NCBI RefSeq assembly: GCF_017922435.1
Contig: NZ_VDEZ01000001.1
Location: forward strand, 186,001 to 250,000
DNA length: 64,000 bases
Source of the DNA: Thalassospira sp. ER-Se-21-Dark
GTDB taxonomy: Bacteria > Pseudomonadota > Alphaproteobacteria > Rhodospirillales > Thalassospiraceae
Reading direction: 5' to 3'
The position numbers and the translations under genes were made by a program. Below the pieces are notes generated by a model. The model was given only the letters and a program-made list of their open reading frames with translations. It did no database searches and was not told the DNA's origin. Shown in pieces: positions 1 to 7,149 of this stretch (its first letter is position 1; every line of letters starts with the position of its first letter).

Positions 1-1330
1 CGGCAATGGTGTCTTCGCCATGCTCGGTCACCATGAAATCAAGCTTGCCATAACCAATGCCATGTTCGCCAGTACAGGTGCCGCCAAGTTTAAGCGCCCG
101 TTCGACCATGCGTTTGTGCAGGCGATTGGCTTCTTCCATCTGGGCCGGATCTTCGGGATCCAGCAGGATCAGGGTGTGGAAGTTGCCATCACCCACATGA
201 CCGATAATCGTGCAGGTCAGCGGGCTGGCATCGCAATCAGCACGGGTTTCGGAAATCGCCTCGGCCAATTTGGAAATCGGCACACAGACATCGGTCGGCA
301 TGCCGGCCTTGCCCGGTTCAAGCTGAAGCGACGCGTAATAGGCCTTGTGGCGCGCGGCCCAAAGTTTGTTGCGGTCTTCCTGGCGGGTGGCCCACTGGAA
401 TTCCTCGGCACCAAATTCCTCGGCAACTGATTGCACGAATTCAGCCTGTTCCTTCACCCCGGCTTCGGTGCCATGGAATTCAAAGAACAGGGTCGGTGCT
501 TCCTTGTGGTCGAGCTTGGAATAGTTATTCACTGCACGGACCTGCAACGGATCAAGAAACTCGATACGTGCGACCGGAATGCCGGCCTGGATGGTCAGGA
601 TGACGGTGTTAACCGCATCTTCCACCGTCGGGAAGGCGCAGACAGCAGCCGACATCGCCTCTGGGATACCATAAAGCTTCAGGCCGATTTCGGTGATGAC
701 ACCCAGCGTCCCTTCGGAACCGACAAACAGACGGGTCAGGTCATAACCCGCCGATGATTTACGCGCGCGGTTGGCCGTCTTGATGATTTTGCCATCCGGG
801 GTCACGACGGTCAGGCTAAGGACGTTTTCACGCATGGTGCCATATCGCACGGCGTTGGTGCCCGATGCACGGGTCGCGGTCATGCCCCCGATAGAGGCAT
901 TGGCACCCGGATCGATCGGGAAGAACAAACCGGTATCACGCAGATGATCATTAAGCTGTTCACGGGTCACACCGGCCTGAACGCGACAATCAAGATCCTC
1001 GTTATTGACCTCAAGGATGTTGTTCATCTGCGAAACGTCAATACAGATACCCCCACGCAGGGCGGCAACATGCCCTTCAAGCGACGATCCGGTCCCAAAC
1101 GGCACAATAGGCACTTCATGGGCGGCACAGAGCTTGACCACCTCGGCTACTTCCTCGGTCGAGTGGGCAAAGACCACCGCATCGGGTGGCGATGCCTCAT
1201 GCCAGCTTTCGTCCTTGCCGTGTTGTTCAAGCACGGATGCAGCCGTTGAAAGCCGATCACCAAGCATTTCGCGCAAGGCATTGATCAGACTTTCCGGGGT
1301 TTCGATACGTTCATACTGACGAACTGACAT
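1..1330 (-). CDS. FAD-binding oxidoreductase, D-lactate dehydrogenase (cytochrome)-like, C-terminus cut by window edge
   Basis: The frame begins with ATG at 1330 and stays open to base 1, giving 443 residues; about 20-30 C-terminal residues are probably missing compared with the usual 460-480. The N-terminal half is a PCMH-type FAD-binding domain, with the flavin-pocket run PFGTGSSLEGH and later IDPGANASIGGM and GSEGTLGVITEI. The C-terminal cap carries GHVGDGNFH near residue 377 and GEHGIG near 417, both hallmarks of the GlcD/D-LDH family. Such enzymes oxidise D-lactate or other D-2-hydroxyacids and pass electrons to cytochrome c or quinone. The D-lactate assignment rests on overall resemblance to the LDHD branch; glycolate or another 2-hydroxyacid remains possible. 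It lies downstream of the AIM24 gene on the same strand, separated by 276 bp, so it probably has its own promoter. Confidence 0.85.
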   Translation of the reverse strand, partial: MSVRQYERIETPESLINALREMLGDRLSTAASVLEQHGKDESWHEASPPDAVVFAHSTEEVAEVVKLCAAHEVPIVPFGTGSSLEGHVAALRGGICIDVSQMNNILEVNNEDLDCRVQAGVTREQLNDHLRDTGLFFPIDPGANASIGGMTATRASGTNAVRYGTMRENVLSLTVVTPDGKIIKTANRARKSSAGYDLTRLFVGSEGTLGVITEIGLKLYGIPEAMSAAVCAFPTVEDAVNTVILTIQAGIPVARIEFLDPLQVRAVNNYSKLDHKEAPTLFFEFHGTEAGVKEQAEFVQSVAEEFGAEEFQWATRQEDRNKLWAARHKAYYASLQLEPGKAGMPTDVCVPISKLAEAISETRADCDASPLTCTIIGHVGDGNFHTLILLDPEDPAQMEEANRLHKRMVERALKLGGTCTGEHGIGYGKLDFMVTEHGEDTIA

Positions 1331-1515
1331 GATTTTACTCTTTCGGCCTGTGTGGTCCTGATGGCGGCTATCGCTTCCCGGTGCGCCTCAAATCTTTGGG
1401 GAAGACAGCACCGGACAGAAATTTGGCAAACACCCTACGCCGAGATGCCCGAAATTGGTATTACCTTTTGCCCAAACCTTGCAAAAAATTCTCACGGTCG
1501 CGATCTGAAAAGAAT

Positions 1516-1557
1516 GTGGAGATATCGCGCAAGCCCAAGTTCTGGCGATATCTCCAC
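1516..1557 (-). terminator. 13-bp perfect inverted repeat downstream of the AIM24 gene (terminator or operator)
   Basis: GTGGAGATATCGC at 1516-1528 is the exact reverse complement of GCGATATCTCCAC at 1545-1557, with a 16-base spacer. On the minus strand it lies about 50 bases past the AIM24 stop codon and is followed by the T-rich ATTCTTTTC, which suits an intrinsic terminator. The long spacer and AT-rich centre would also suit a regulator site for the D-LDH-like gene starting 186 bp further on. The sequence alone does not decide between them. I see nothing else in the 1331-1606 gap. Confidence 0.5.
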
Positions 1558-1606
1558 CCGTTTTTGACACCATGAAACGGTATCAGATTATGCAAGGCCC
1601 GGCGCC

Positions 1607-2314
1607 CTAGCCCTTGTTGCGATCCTGCGGCAGCGCGGCAGCAATCCGGTCCGCCAGACGTGCGAAGGGCAGACTTTGCAGCCAGACCGTCCCCGGTCCT
1701 TCCAAGGTCGTGACGAACAGGCCTTCGCCGCCAAACAGCGCGTTGGTGAACCCGCCGACAAACTTGATCGAATAATCAACCGATGGCGTCATCGCGACCA
1801 ACGCACCGGTATCCACCCGAAGCGTCTGGCCGGGTTTAAGGTCCTTGCGAATAATCGTGCCGCCCGCATGCATGAAGGCCAGGCCATCGCCGCTCAACCG
1901 TTGAAGGATAAAGCCCTCCCCGCCAAAAAGACCTGCGCCGAGCTTTTTGGAAAAGGCGATATCAATATCAATGCCAGACGCAGCACACAGAAACGCATCC
2001 TTCTGACAGATGATCTCGCCACCATGTTCACCCAGATCAAGCGGCACCACCTTGCCCGGATAAGGGGCGGCAAAGGCAACATGCCCCTTGCCCGCTCCTT
2101 CATGGACAAAGCTTGTGATAAAGAACCCCTCACCCGTCAGCATCCGCTTGAAGCCAGAAAACAGCCCGCCACCGGTACCGGTCTGCATGGCGATGCCGTC
2201 GCTCATATACATCATGGCCCCGGCTTCTGCCCGGACCCCTTCGCCCGGATCGAGTTCGATTTCAACCAGCTGCATCTCTTCGCCATGGATCGTATAATCG
2301 ATCACGTCTGCCAT
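1607..2314 (-). CDS. AIM24 / TIGR00266 family protein
   Basis: A 235-residue protein starting [20 protein letters not shown]. It shows the repeated beta-rich, glycine-rich pattern of the AIM24 family: [11 protein letters not shown] near residue 35, [12 protein letters not shown] near 50, [12 protein letters not shown] near 130 and [14 protein letters not shown] near 193. There is no signal peptide, transmembrane segment or recognisable catalytic motif. The family is common in bacteria and includes the yeast mitochondrial protein Aim24, but its biochemical role in bacteria is unknown. It faces the GGDEF gene across a divergent intergenic region of about 280 bp. Family assignment is firm; function is not. 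Confidence 0.85.
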   Translation of the reverse strand: MADVIDYTIHGEEMQLVEIELDPGEGVRAEAGAMMYMSDGIAMQTGTGGGLFSGFKRMLTGEGFFITSFVHEGAGKGHVAFAAPYPGKVVPLDLGEHGGEIICQKDAFLCAASGIDIDIAFSKKLGAGLFGGEGFILQRLSGDGLAFMHAGGTIIRKDLKPGQTLRVDTGALVAMTPSVDYSIKFVGGFTNALFGGEGLFVTTLEGPGTVWLQSLPFARLADRIAAALPQDRNKG

Positions 2315-2538
2315 CTGGGCGTCTCCTGTTTTTCTGAATTAACCTTGCTTTACGGCCAAGTTTGGAACCTCGCGGTTTCAATCGCAAGAAAAAGGGGCGA
2401 AAACACGACAGACACACCCAAAACCACTGAAGGCCATTAATTTTGCAGAACTATACGTGAGACTGAAACACCATCGTCAAGATGTTGAAGCGAAAGCATT
2501 TTGTTAAGAGGTTTCGTATAGTCCTAATAATACCATGC

Positions 2539-2544
2539 TATAAT
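2539..2544 (+). promoter_or_regulatory. Candidate -10 box for the diguanylate cyclase gene
   Basis: TATAAT at 2539-2544 is a perfect sigma-70 -10 hexamer in an AT-rich stretch between the divergent AIM24 and GGDEF genes. I see no good -35 hexamer at the matching distance (2516-2521 reads GTATAG). If it is used, transcription would begin near 2551, which excludes the in-frame ATG at 2543 as the start and favours 2597. Confidence 0.4.
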
Positions 2545-2596
2545 GTATATTAAGGCGATCAGGGTGACTGATCGGTCTCGGACAAAGGCACTTGCG

Positions 2597-3598
2597 ATGG
2601 TCTTGCTTAGGAAATTCGACTGGATCACTCAGGACGAGGTCATGAAGGCGTCGCTTGATAAGTGGCAGCGTGTCGTCGATCTGATGACGCAGCTTCTTGG
2701 TGCCACGGCCGGATATGTTGTCGAATATAATGACAAGATCGGTTTTCGCGCCGCCCTGACAAGCAAGAACCCGGAAAATCCGTTTCCCGAAGTTTCGGGA
2801 AAACCGCAATCGCTTGACGCCAATTTGTATTGCCGTCGGGTGGTCGCCACAAAGTCAGCCTTTTACGAACCCGACGCCAGCAACAAACCCGAATGGGCGG
2901 ACAATCCCGAAGTCGTCGAAGAAGGCTATATTTCCTATTTCGGGGTGCCGCTTTTGTGGCCAAACGGCTTGGTTTTCGGGATACTTTGCGTGTTTGACAC
3001 CAAGGCCACACAGTATGAAAACCCGTTGCAGGAATTGATGGAGGTCTTTCGCGACCTGATCGAAGCCGATTTGCGCCTGTATGAGCAATACGAAATCATG
3101 CGCAATCTTTCGATGACCGATCCGCTCACCGGCATGAACAACCGTGCCGGGTTTGAGATGCTCGCCCATCAGAAAATCCGCATCGCCAAACGCTATCACC
3201 ACAATATCGGGATCATCTTTATCGATCTTGATGACATGAAACACTGGAACGATGATTACGGCCACGCCGCCGGGGACGCCGCCCTTCGCGCAGTTGGCAA
3301 GGCCATCACGGACAGTATTCGCGAGGTTGATATTTGCGGGCGCATCGGTGGGGATGAATTCGCCGTTCTGGGCTATGTGCGCAATCGCGGCGATCTGACG
3401 ACCATTGTCACCCGGGTGCGCAACGCCCTTGATCACGTCAAACTTACCGTGCCGACCGCGAAATCCCCGATCCGCGAAACACCGAAAATCAGTTCTGGTG
3501 CGTCGGTCTTCTTCGAGCCGCTTGATAAAAGCCTTGAAAACATGATGGCGATTGCCGATCTCGAGATGTATCGCGATAAAAAAAGCCGCCGCAAATAA
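2597..3598 (+). CDS. GAF-GGDEF diguanylate cyclase
   Basis: The predicted product makes cyclic di-GMP from two GTP. From the ATG at 2597 it has 333 residues: a GAF-like sensor domain (about 15-150) followed by a GGDEF domain (about 165-330). The active-site GGDEF is intact at residues 251-255. The RxxD product-inhibition site (REVD, 242-245) lies five residues upstream, so allosteric feedback by c-di-GMP is expected. There are no membrane segments, so it should be cytosolic. I chose 2597 because AAAGG at 2584 gives a Shine-Dalgarno and because a TATAAT at 2539 overlaps the earlier ATG at 2543; the earlier start would add 18 residues. The ligand of the GAF domain cannot be read from the sequence. 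Confidence 0.88.
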   Translation: MVLLRKFDWITQDEVMKASLDKWQRVVDLMTQLLGATAGYVVEYNDKIGFRAALTSKNPENPFPEVSGKPQSLDANLYCRRVVATKSAFYEPDASNKPEWADNPEVVEEGYISYFGVPLLWPNGLVFGILCVFDTKATQYENPLQELMEVFRDLIEADLRLYEQYEIMRNLSMTDPLTGMNNRAGFEMLAHQKIRIAKRYHHNIGIIFIDLDDMKHWNDDYGHAAGDAALRAVGKAITDSIREVDICGRIGGDEFAVLGYVRNRGDLTTIVTRVRNALDHVKLTVPTAKSPIRETPKISSGASVFFEPLDKSLENMMAIADLEMYRDKKSRRK

Positions 3599-3755
3599 TC
3601 ACCCACCAACGCTTGGCCCAGCGACTGTCTATGCATATCCGAACTGTCCCGCCCACCCTTGAGGGCAGTATGTCATTAACCTCCCGGTATTGTTTTTGAG
3701 TAAAACTGATCTCAAAGGGTCAGACCCGAAAGAACAATGACTTAGAGCGCACGAC

Positions 3756-4232
3756 ATGCAAATACGCAAAGGCACCGCAGACGATCTGCCTGAAATACGT
3801 GCGATTTCCGAACGCACGATAGAGCTCGGCTGTCTGGTCGAAGACCTTGATGAGACAACCAGCATCCATGCCCGCAGTGTGATTGAAATGGCGGTTGATG
3901 CCTTTTCCGCCAGTGTGCAGTCTGACAATCACTCGGTCTATGTCGCCGCCCGCGACGATAATCTTCTGGGCTATGTCGTTGCCATCCATGATGCCCCTGA
4001 AATCCGCTGGATCGTTGTTGATCCATCAGCACAAGGCACTGGCGCGGGCAAGGCATTGATGATTGCCGCCCTTGATGCCCTGGCCGAACGCGGAGTGCGC
4101 AGCAATGTGCGCCTGACCGTCCCGGCGGCCAATGAACGCGCCAAGGCGTTTTACCGCAAGTTCGGCTTTATGGTCACCGGCCCGATCAATGACCAGAAAG
4201 TGCCGATGATTGAAATGCAGCGCGCCGCTTGA
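3756..4232 (+). CDS. GNAT family N-acetyltransferase
   Basis: A 158-residue single-domain GNAT protein expected to move an acetyl group from acetyl-CoA to an unidentified amine. The acetyl-CoA pyrophosphate-binding loop appears as QGTGAGKAL near residues 93-101, after the beta-4 strand IRWIVVDPSA. The C-terminal NERAKAFYRKFGF is the typical motif B helix-strand. It lies immediately upstream of the yjhX/topAI homologue. In E. coli the antitoxin partner of TopAI (YjhQ) is itself a GNAT-fold protein, so a toxin-antitoxin pairing is worth considering, although the gene order is reversed and 232 bp separate the two. That pairing is inference; the GNAT assignment is solid. Confidence 0.85.
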   Translation: MQIRKGTADDLPEIRAISERTIELGCLVEDLDETTSIHARSVIEMAVDAFSASVQSDNHSVYVAARDDNLLGYVVAIHDAPEIRWIVVDPSAQGTGAGKALMIAALDALAERGVRSNVRLTVPAANERAKAFYRKFGFMVTGPINDQKVPMIEMQRAA

Positions 4233-4282
4233 CAAATGCGCGCAATCGGACAATTTTCGTCCGAACCTTAATCGGAGATTTT

Positions 4283-4309
4283 ATGTCAGAGTCCCGGCAC
4301 AGCCGCTGA
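4283..4309 (+). promoter_or_regulatory. Eight-codon upstream ORF in the yjhX leader
   Basis: ATG at 4283 begins MSESRHSR and stops at TGA 4307-4309. A Shine-Dalgarno GGAG at 4274-4277 sits five bases before the ATG, which is better placed than anything in front of yjhX itself. The start codon and the first three codons lie in the left arm (4285-4294) of the long-range inverted repeat, and the stop codon lies in the loop of a small hairpin (CCGC 4303-4306 with GCGG 4312-4315). A ribosome on this ORF would prevent the left arm from pairing. It could be chance, given its size. Confidence 0.4.
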
Positions 4310-4462
4310 TCGCGGTTTGACAGCCTAGCGTCTTTCCTGCTTCCAGACCGCTGATCAGCAGATCGGACCGCCTGCCCGACCTTAAACCGGGTGCGCGTGA
4401 CTGGTACTGTTGTGCCCGTCCCGATCGAAAACCGTTTTCCCAACTGGTTTTCGGACTCTGAC
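4285..4462 (+). promoter_or_regulatory. Long-range inverted repeat spanning the yjhX leader
   Basis: GTCAGAGTCC (4285-4294) and GGACTCTGAC (4453-4462) are exact reverse complements 158 bases apart. The right arm ends two bases before the yjhX start codon and includes the only GGA near it. Pairing would hide the yjhX initiation region. The alternative reading is that these are the ends of a small palindromic repeat element: the interior has no coding capacity. I see no target-site duplication. Confidence 0.5.
4426..4453 (+). promoter_or_regulatory. Hairpin directly upstream of yjhX
   Basis: CGAAAACC (4426-4433) pairs perfectly with GGTTTTCG (4446-4453) across a 12-base loop. It ends 11 bases before the yjhX ATG and shares one base with the right arm of the long-range repeat. 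It resembles the short GAAAACC/GGTTTTC palindromes that are dispersed in many alphaproteobacterial genomes, so it may be a repeat remnant, a translation-control hairpin, or both. Confidence 0.45.
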
Positions 4463-4464
4463 CG

Positions 4465-4722
4465 ATGAATATTTCAAAGAATGAACAGCGCGTGCTGCAT
4501 GCACTCGCACAAGGCGGCCTGATCAAAGTGATCAAGGACGACAAAAACCATGTTCTTGAGGCAGATTGCATCACCCGCGACGGCTGGTTTCTGACCGCCT
4601 GTACGCTTGATGTCTTCAAAAAGCTGCGCAAACGCCGACTGATCCGTTCACAAGGCGGCGGACCTTACCGCATTACCCGTGAAGGATTGCTCGCAGTGCG
4701 CGCAGAACTATGTCAACGCTAA
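4465..4722 (+). CDS. yjhX: YjhX/TopAI family topoisomerase-I inhibitor (toxin family, UPF0386)
   Basis: The 85-residue protein matches the YjhX/TopAI family in length and along its whole sequence: [18 protein letters not shown], then [17 protein letters not shown], then [11 protein letters not shown]. coli TopAI binds topoisomerase I, inhibits it and stops growth when overproduced; YjhQ counteracts it. The fold is predicted to be winged-helix-like. It is preceded by a GNAT gene and a structured 232-bp leader containing a possible leader peptide, and followed at once by a strong terminator. There is no convincing Shine-Dalgarno: the nearest purine run, GGA at 4453, lies in an inverted-repeat arm, so translation is likely gated. 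Whether it acts as a toxin here is untested. Confidence 0.87.
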   Translation: MNISKNEQRVLHALAQGGLIKVIKDDKNHVLEADCITRDGWFLTACTLDVFKKLRKRRLIRSQGGGPYRITREGLLAVRAELCQR

Positions 4723-4726
4723 TAGC

Positions 4727-4753
4727 AAAGCCCGGCCCCAAAAGCCGGGCTTT
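4727..4753. terminator. Bidirectional intrinsic terminator between yjhX and the VOC gene
   Basis: AAAGCCCGGC (4727-4736) and GCCGGGCTTT (4744-4753) form a perfect 10-bp stem with a CCCAAAA loop. It starts five bases after the yjhX stop codon and ends three bases before the end of the convergent VOC gene, so it can serve both strands. Confidence 0.85.
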
Positions 4754-4755
4754 GA

Positions 4756-5109
4756 TCATTTATGCTCAAGAATATTGACCAGCTTGCCAAACGGGTCGCG
4801 GACATAAAACCGCCTGACACCCCATGGTTCTTCTGCCGGGCCATATTCGATTGTGATCCCGGCCTCCTTCATTTTACCAAGGACGCTATCAAGGTTATCA
4901 ACCTCGATCGACATGTCGGGAACCGACGTACCCGATCCACCTTCGGTGGCGAAATTGACCTGCGTGGTCATGGTTTGGTCTGCTGCGGCAAAAGTTCTGA
5001 TCCAGCCATGATCCATCACGGTATCAAGACCCAAGATGCCCTCGTAGAAGGCAACCGCCTTGGCGATATCATCCACAGCAAAGTTTGAGACAATCCGTTT
5101 AACAACCAT
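4756..5109 (-). CDS. VOC (glyoxalase/bleomycin-resistance) superfamily protein
   Basis: A 117-residue single-domain protein of the vicinal-oxygen-chelate fold. It opens with the strand pattern VVKRIVSNFAVDDIAKAVAFYEGILGLD and ends with GVRRFYVRDPFGKLVNILEH, the C-terminal beta-alpha-beta-beta-beta module. The final E (NILE) is where the family usually has a metal ligand. Family members include glyoxalase I, dioxygenases and antibiotic-binding proteins; the substrate cannot be predicted. It is convergent with yjhX, sharing its terminator, and downstream of the FMN glutamate-synthase-like gene with a gap of 48 bp. Confidence 0.82.
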   Translation of the reverse strand: MVVKRIVSNFAVDDIAKAVAFYEGILGLDTVMDHGWIRTFAAADQTMTTQVNFATEGGSGTSVPDMSIEVDNLDSVLGKMKEAGITIEYGPAEEPWGVRRFYVRDPFGKLVNILEHK

Positions 5110-5157
5110 TGGTGCTATCTGGTCCTCTCCATTTGGGGGGTGTGGTTCGCAAGCATG

Positions 5158-6834
5158 CTACTGCGCGGCTTTTTCCCCTGCAATCGCCTTTGCCCGTTTA
5201 TAGGGGCCGAACGGGATTTCCTTGGGATCGAAGGTTTCAGCGGATGCACGTTCCCAACGGGAATGCCATTCGTGGAGTTCCGGAAGTTCGGTATCTTGCA
5301 GCAGGAAGCCTTCGGGCAGGTAGGGATAGGCTTCGTTGCCATCAACAAACTCGTTGTCTTTCTGGCGCACCATGAAGTGATAGGGCATGAAGTTGCGCGG
5401 ATCGGTCAAACCGGCAGCCCCGGTGATTTCAGCCAGGGCATGCATGGTGTTTTTATGGAAGCGTGCGACACGTTCGCTTTTGTCACCCGGATCAAGGGCG
5501 CGTTGGCGGATTTTATCCTGTGTCGCGATCCCGACCGGGCAGCAGTTGGTATGGCAGCTTTGGGCCTGAATACAGCCGAGCGCAAACATGAAACCACGCG
5601 CGGCATTACACCAGTCCGCCCCCAACGCCAGCGTTCGAGCAATATCAAAGGCCGAGACGATCTTGCCGGCCGCGCCAATTTTGATCTGATCGCGGACACC
5701 AGCCCCACGCAACGCATTATGGACAAAGGTCAGGCCTTCTTGCATAGGCATGCCAACCCGGTTGGCAAATTCGACCGGGGCCGCACCTGTGCCGCCTTCC
5801 TTGCCATCCACGACGATGAAGTCGGGCGTGATGCCGGTTTTAAGCATCGCCTTGATGATCGACATGAATTCGCGGCGGTGCCCGATGCAAAGTTTGAACC
5901 CGACCGGCTTGCCGCCCGAAAGATCGCGCAGACGGCCAATGAATTCCATAAGCCCAATCGGGGTTGAGAAAACACTGTGTCCGGCGGGCGACACGCAATC
6001 CTGCCCCATCAGGATACCGCGGGCCTCGGCAATTTCGGCGGTAATTTTGGCCGATGGCAACATGCCGCCATGGCCGGGTTTTGCGCCCTGACTGAGCTTT
6101 ACCTCGATCATTTTGACCTGCGGGTCGGCGGCGGTTATGGCAAATTTTTCCTCGGAAAAACTGCCATCTTCGTTGCGCGCCCCGAAATAGCCCGAGGCGA
6201 CCTGATAGATCAGATCACCACCGCCTTCGCGGTGATAACGTGAAATGCTGCCTTCGCCGGTATCATGGGCAAATCCGCCCTTCTTGGCCCCCTTGTTGAG
6301 CGCCAAGATCGCGTTGCCCGACAGCGCACCGAAGCTCATGGCAGAGATATTATACAGGCTGCAATCATAGGGCTGCTTGCAATGCGGTCCGCCAACACGC
6401 ACCCGAAAATCGGTATCGGTGATGTGCTTGGGCGCGACGGAATGGGTAATCCACGAATAGCCGGATTTATAGACTTCCTCGATCGTGCCGAACGGGCGTT
6501 TGTCTTCGACACCCTTGGCGCGCTGATAAACAAGACCGCGTGCCTGACGGCTGAACGGGATTTCGTCCTGATCGCTTTCAAGCAGATATTGGCGGATTTC
6601 CGGACGGAAGCTTTCGAGGATGAAGCGGATATGCGCACTGATCGGATAGTTGCGCAGGATGGAATGCTTGTTCTGATACAGGTCGTGAATGCCAACCAGC
6701 ACCAGCAACCCGAAAATGACCGCAGGCACCCAGAACCAGACATCAACGGCCGTCGCCAAGATCACAGAGGCCAAAGCCAAAACCACAACACCCGTCATCA
6801 CGAAGTAGCGCTGGTTCAAAATGAAGAATTTCAC
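5158..6834 (-). CDS. Membrane-anchored FMN-binding glutamate-synthase-family protein
   Basis: The 558-residue protein has two hydrophobic segments near the N-terminus (about residues 11-27 and 30-46) followed by a complete GltB-type FMN-binding barrel (about 110-500). The [3Fe-4S] cluster cysteines are visible in IQAQSCHTNCCPVGIATQD, and the flavin/2-oxoglutarate region shows SQGAKPGHGGMLP and VDGKEGGTGAAP. There is no N-terminal glutamine amidotransferase domain and no GltD-like subunit nearby. It therefore belongs to the stand-alone FMN-binding glutamate synthase family rather than the canonical GltBD enzyme. The true electron donor and amino donor are unknown. It lies beyond the terminator of the 5-oxoprolinase gene, so it is probably transcribed separately. 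Confidence 0.85.
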   Translation of the reverse strand: MKFFILNQRYFVMTGVVVLALASVILATAVDVWFWVPAVIFGLLVLVGIHDLYQNKHSILRNYPISAHIRFILESFRPEIRQYLLESDQDEIPFSRQARGLVYQRAKGVEDKRPFGTIEEVYKSGYSWITHSVAPKHITDTDFRVRVGGPHCKQPYDCSLYNISAMSFGALSGNAILALNKGAKKGGFAHDTGEGSISRYHREGGGDLIYQVASGYFGARNEDGSFSEEKFAITAADPQVKMIEVKLSQGAKPGHGGMLPSAKITAEIAEARGILMGQDCVSPAGHSVFSTPIGLMEFIGRLRDLSGGKPVGFKLCIGHRREFMSIIKAMLKTGITPDFIVVDGKEGGTGAAPVEFANRVGMPMQEGLTFVHNALRGAGVRDQIKIGAAGKIVSAFDIARTLALGADWCNAARGFMFALGCIQAQSCHTNCCPVGIATQDKIRQRALDPGDKSERVARFHKNTMHALAEITGAAGLTDPRNFMPYHFMVRQKDNEFVDGNEAYPYLPEGFLLQDTELPELHEWHSRWERASAETFDPKEIPFGPYKRAKAIAGEKAAQ

Positions 6835-7149
6835 GGTGCTCTCATCCTGTCCTGTTCAGGCCGATCTGATCCACGAAAAGCCGCCTTGTGCGGGGAGGCA
6901 TCTGACTCTTCGTATCCGAGATAGCAGCAACATCCATGATCATCGTTGATTTGATCACGGGCCTCAATGGCAATGTCGTTGATTTTTAATGAATCCCCAT
7001 TTGATCTGAATGTGGGAACGTTTGAAACAACATCAAGAAAAAGCCGCCTTGCAACAGGGAAGCAAGGCGGCTTCGGGGACCGGAAACAAACAGGTGTTTA
7101 AGGGGGGAACACGTTCCCGGTCCGCAACATCTGGTAATGCAGGGGCCGA
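6835..7149. other. Intergenic region, no gene
   Basis: These 315 bases lie between two minus-strand genes. They hold the terminator at 7036-7073 and presumably the promoter of the glutamate-synthase-like gene. I find no supported ORF or RNA here. Confidence 0.6.
7036..7073 (-). terminator. Intrinsic terminator of the 5-oxoprolinase gene
   Basis: AAGCCGCCTTGC (7041-7052) pairs perfectly with GCAAGGCGGCTT (7062-7073) over a 9-base loop. On the minus strand the stem is followed by TTTTTC. It lies about 76 bases after the stop codon of the oxoprolinase gene. Confidence 0.85.
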
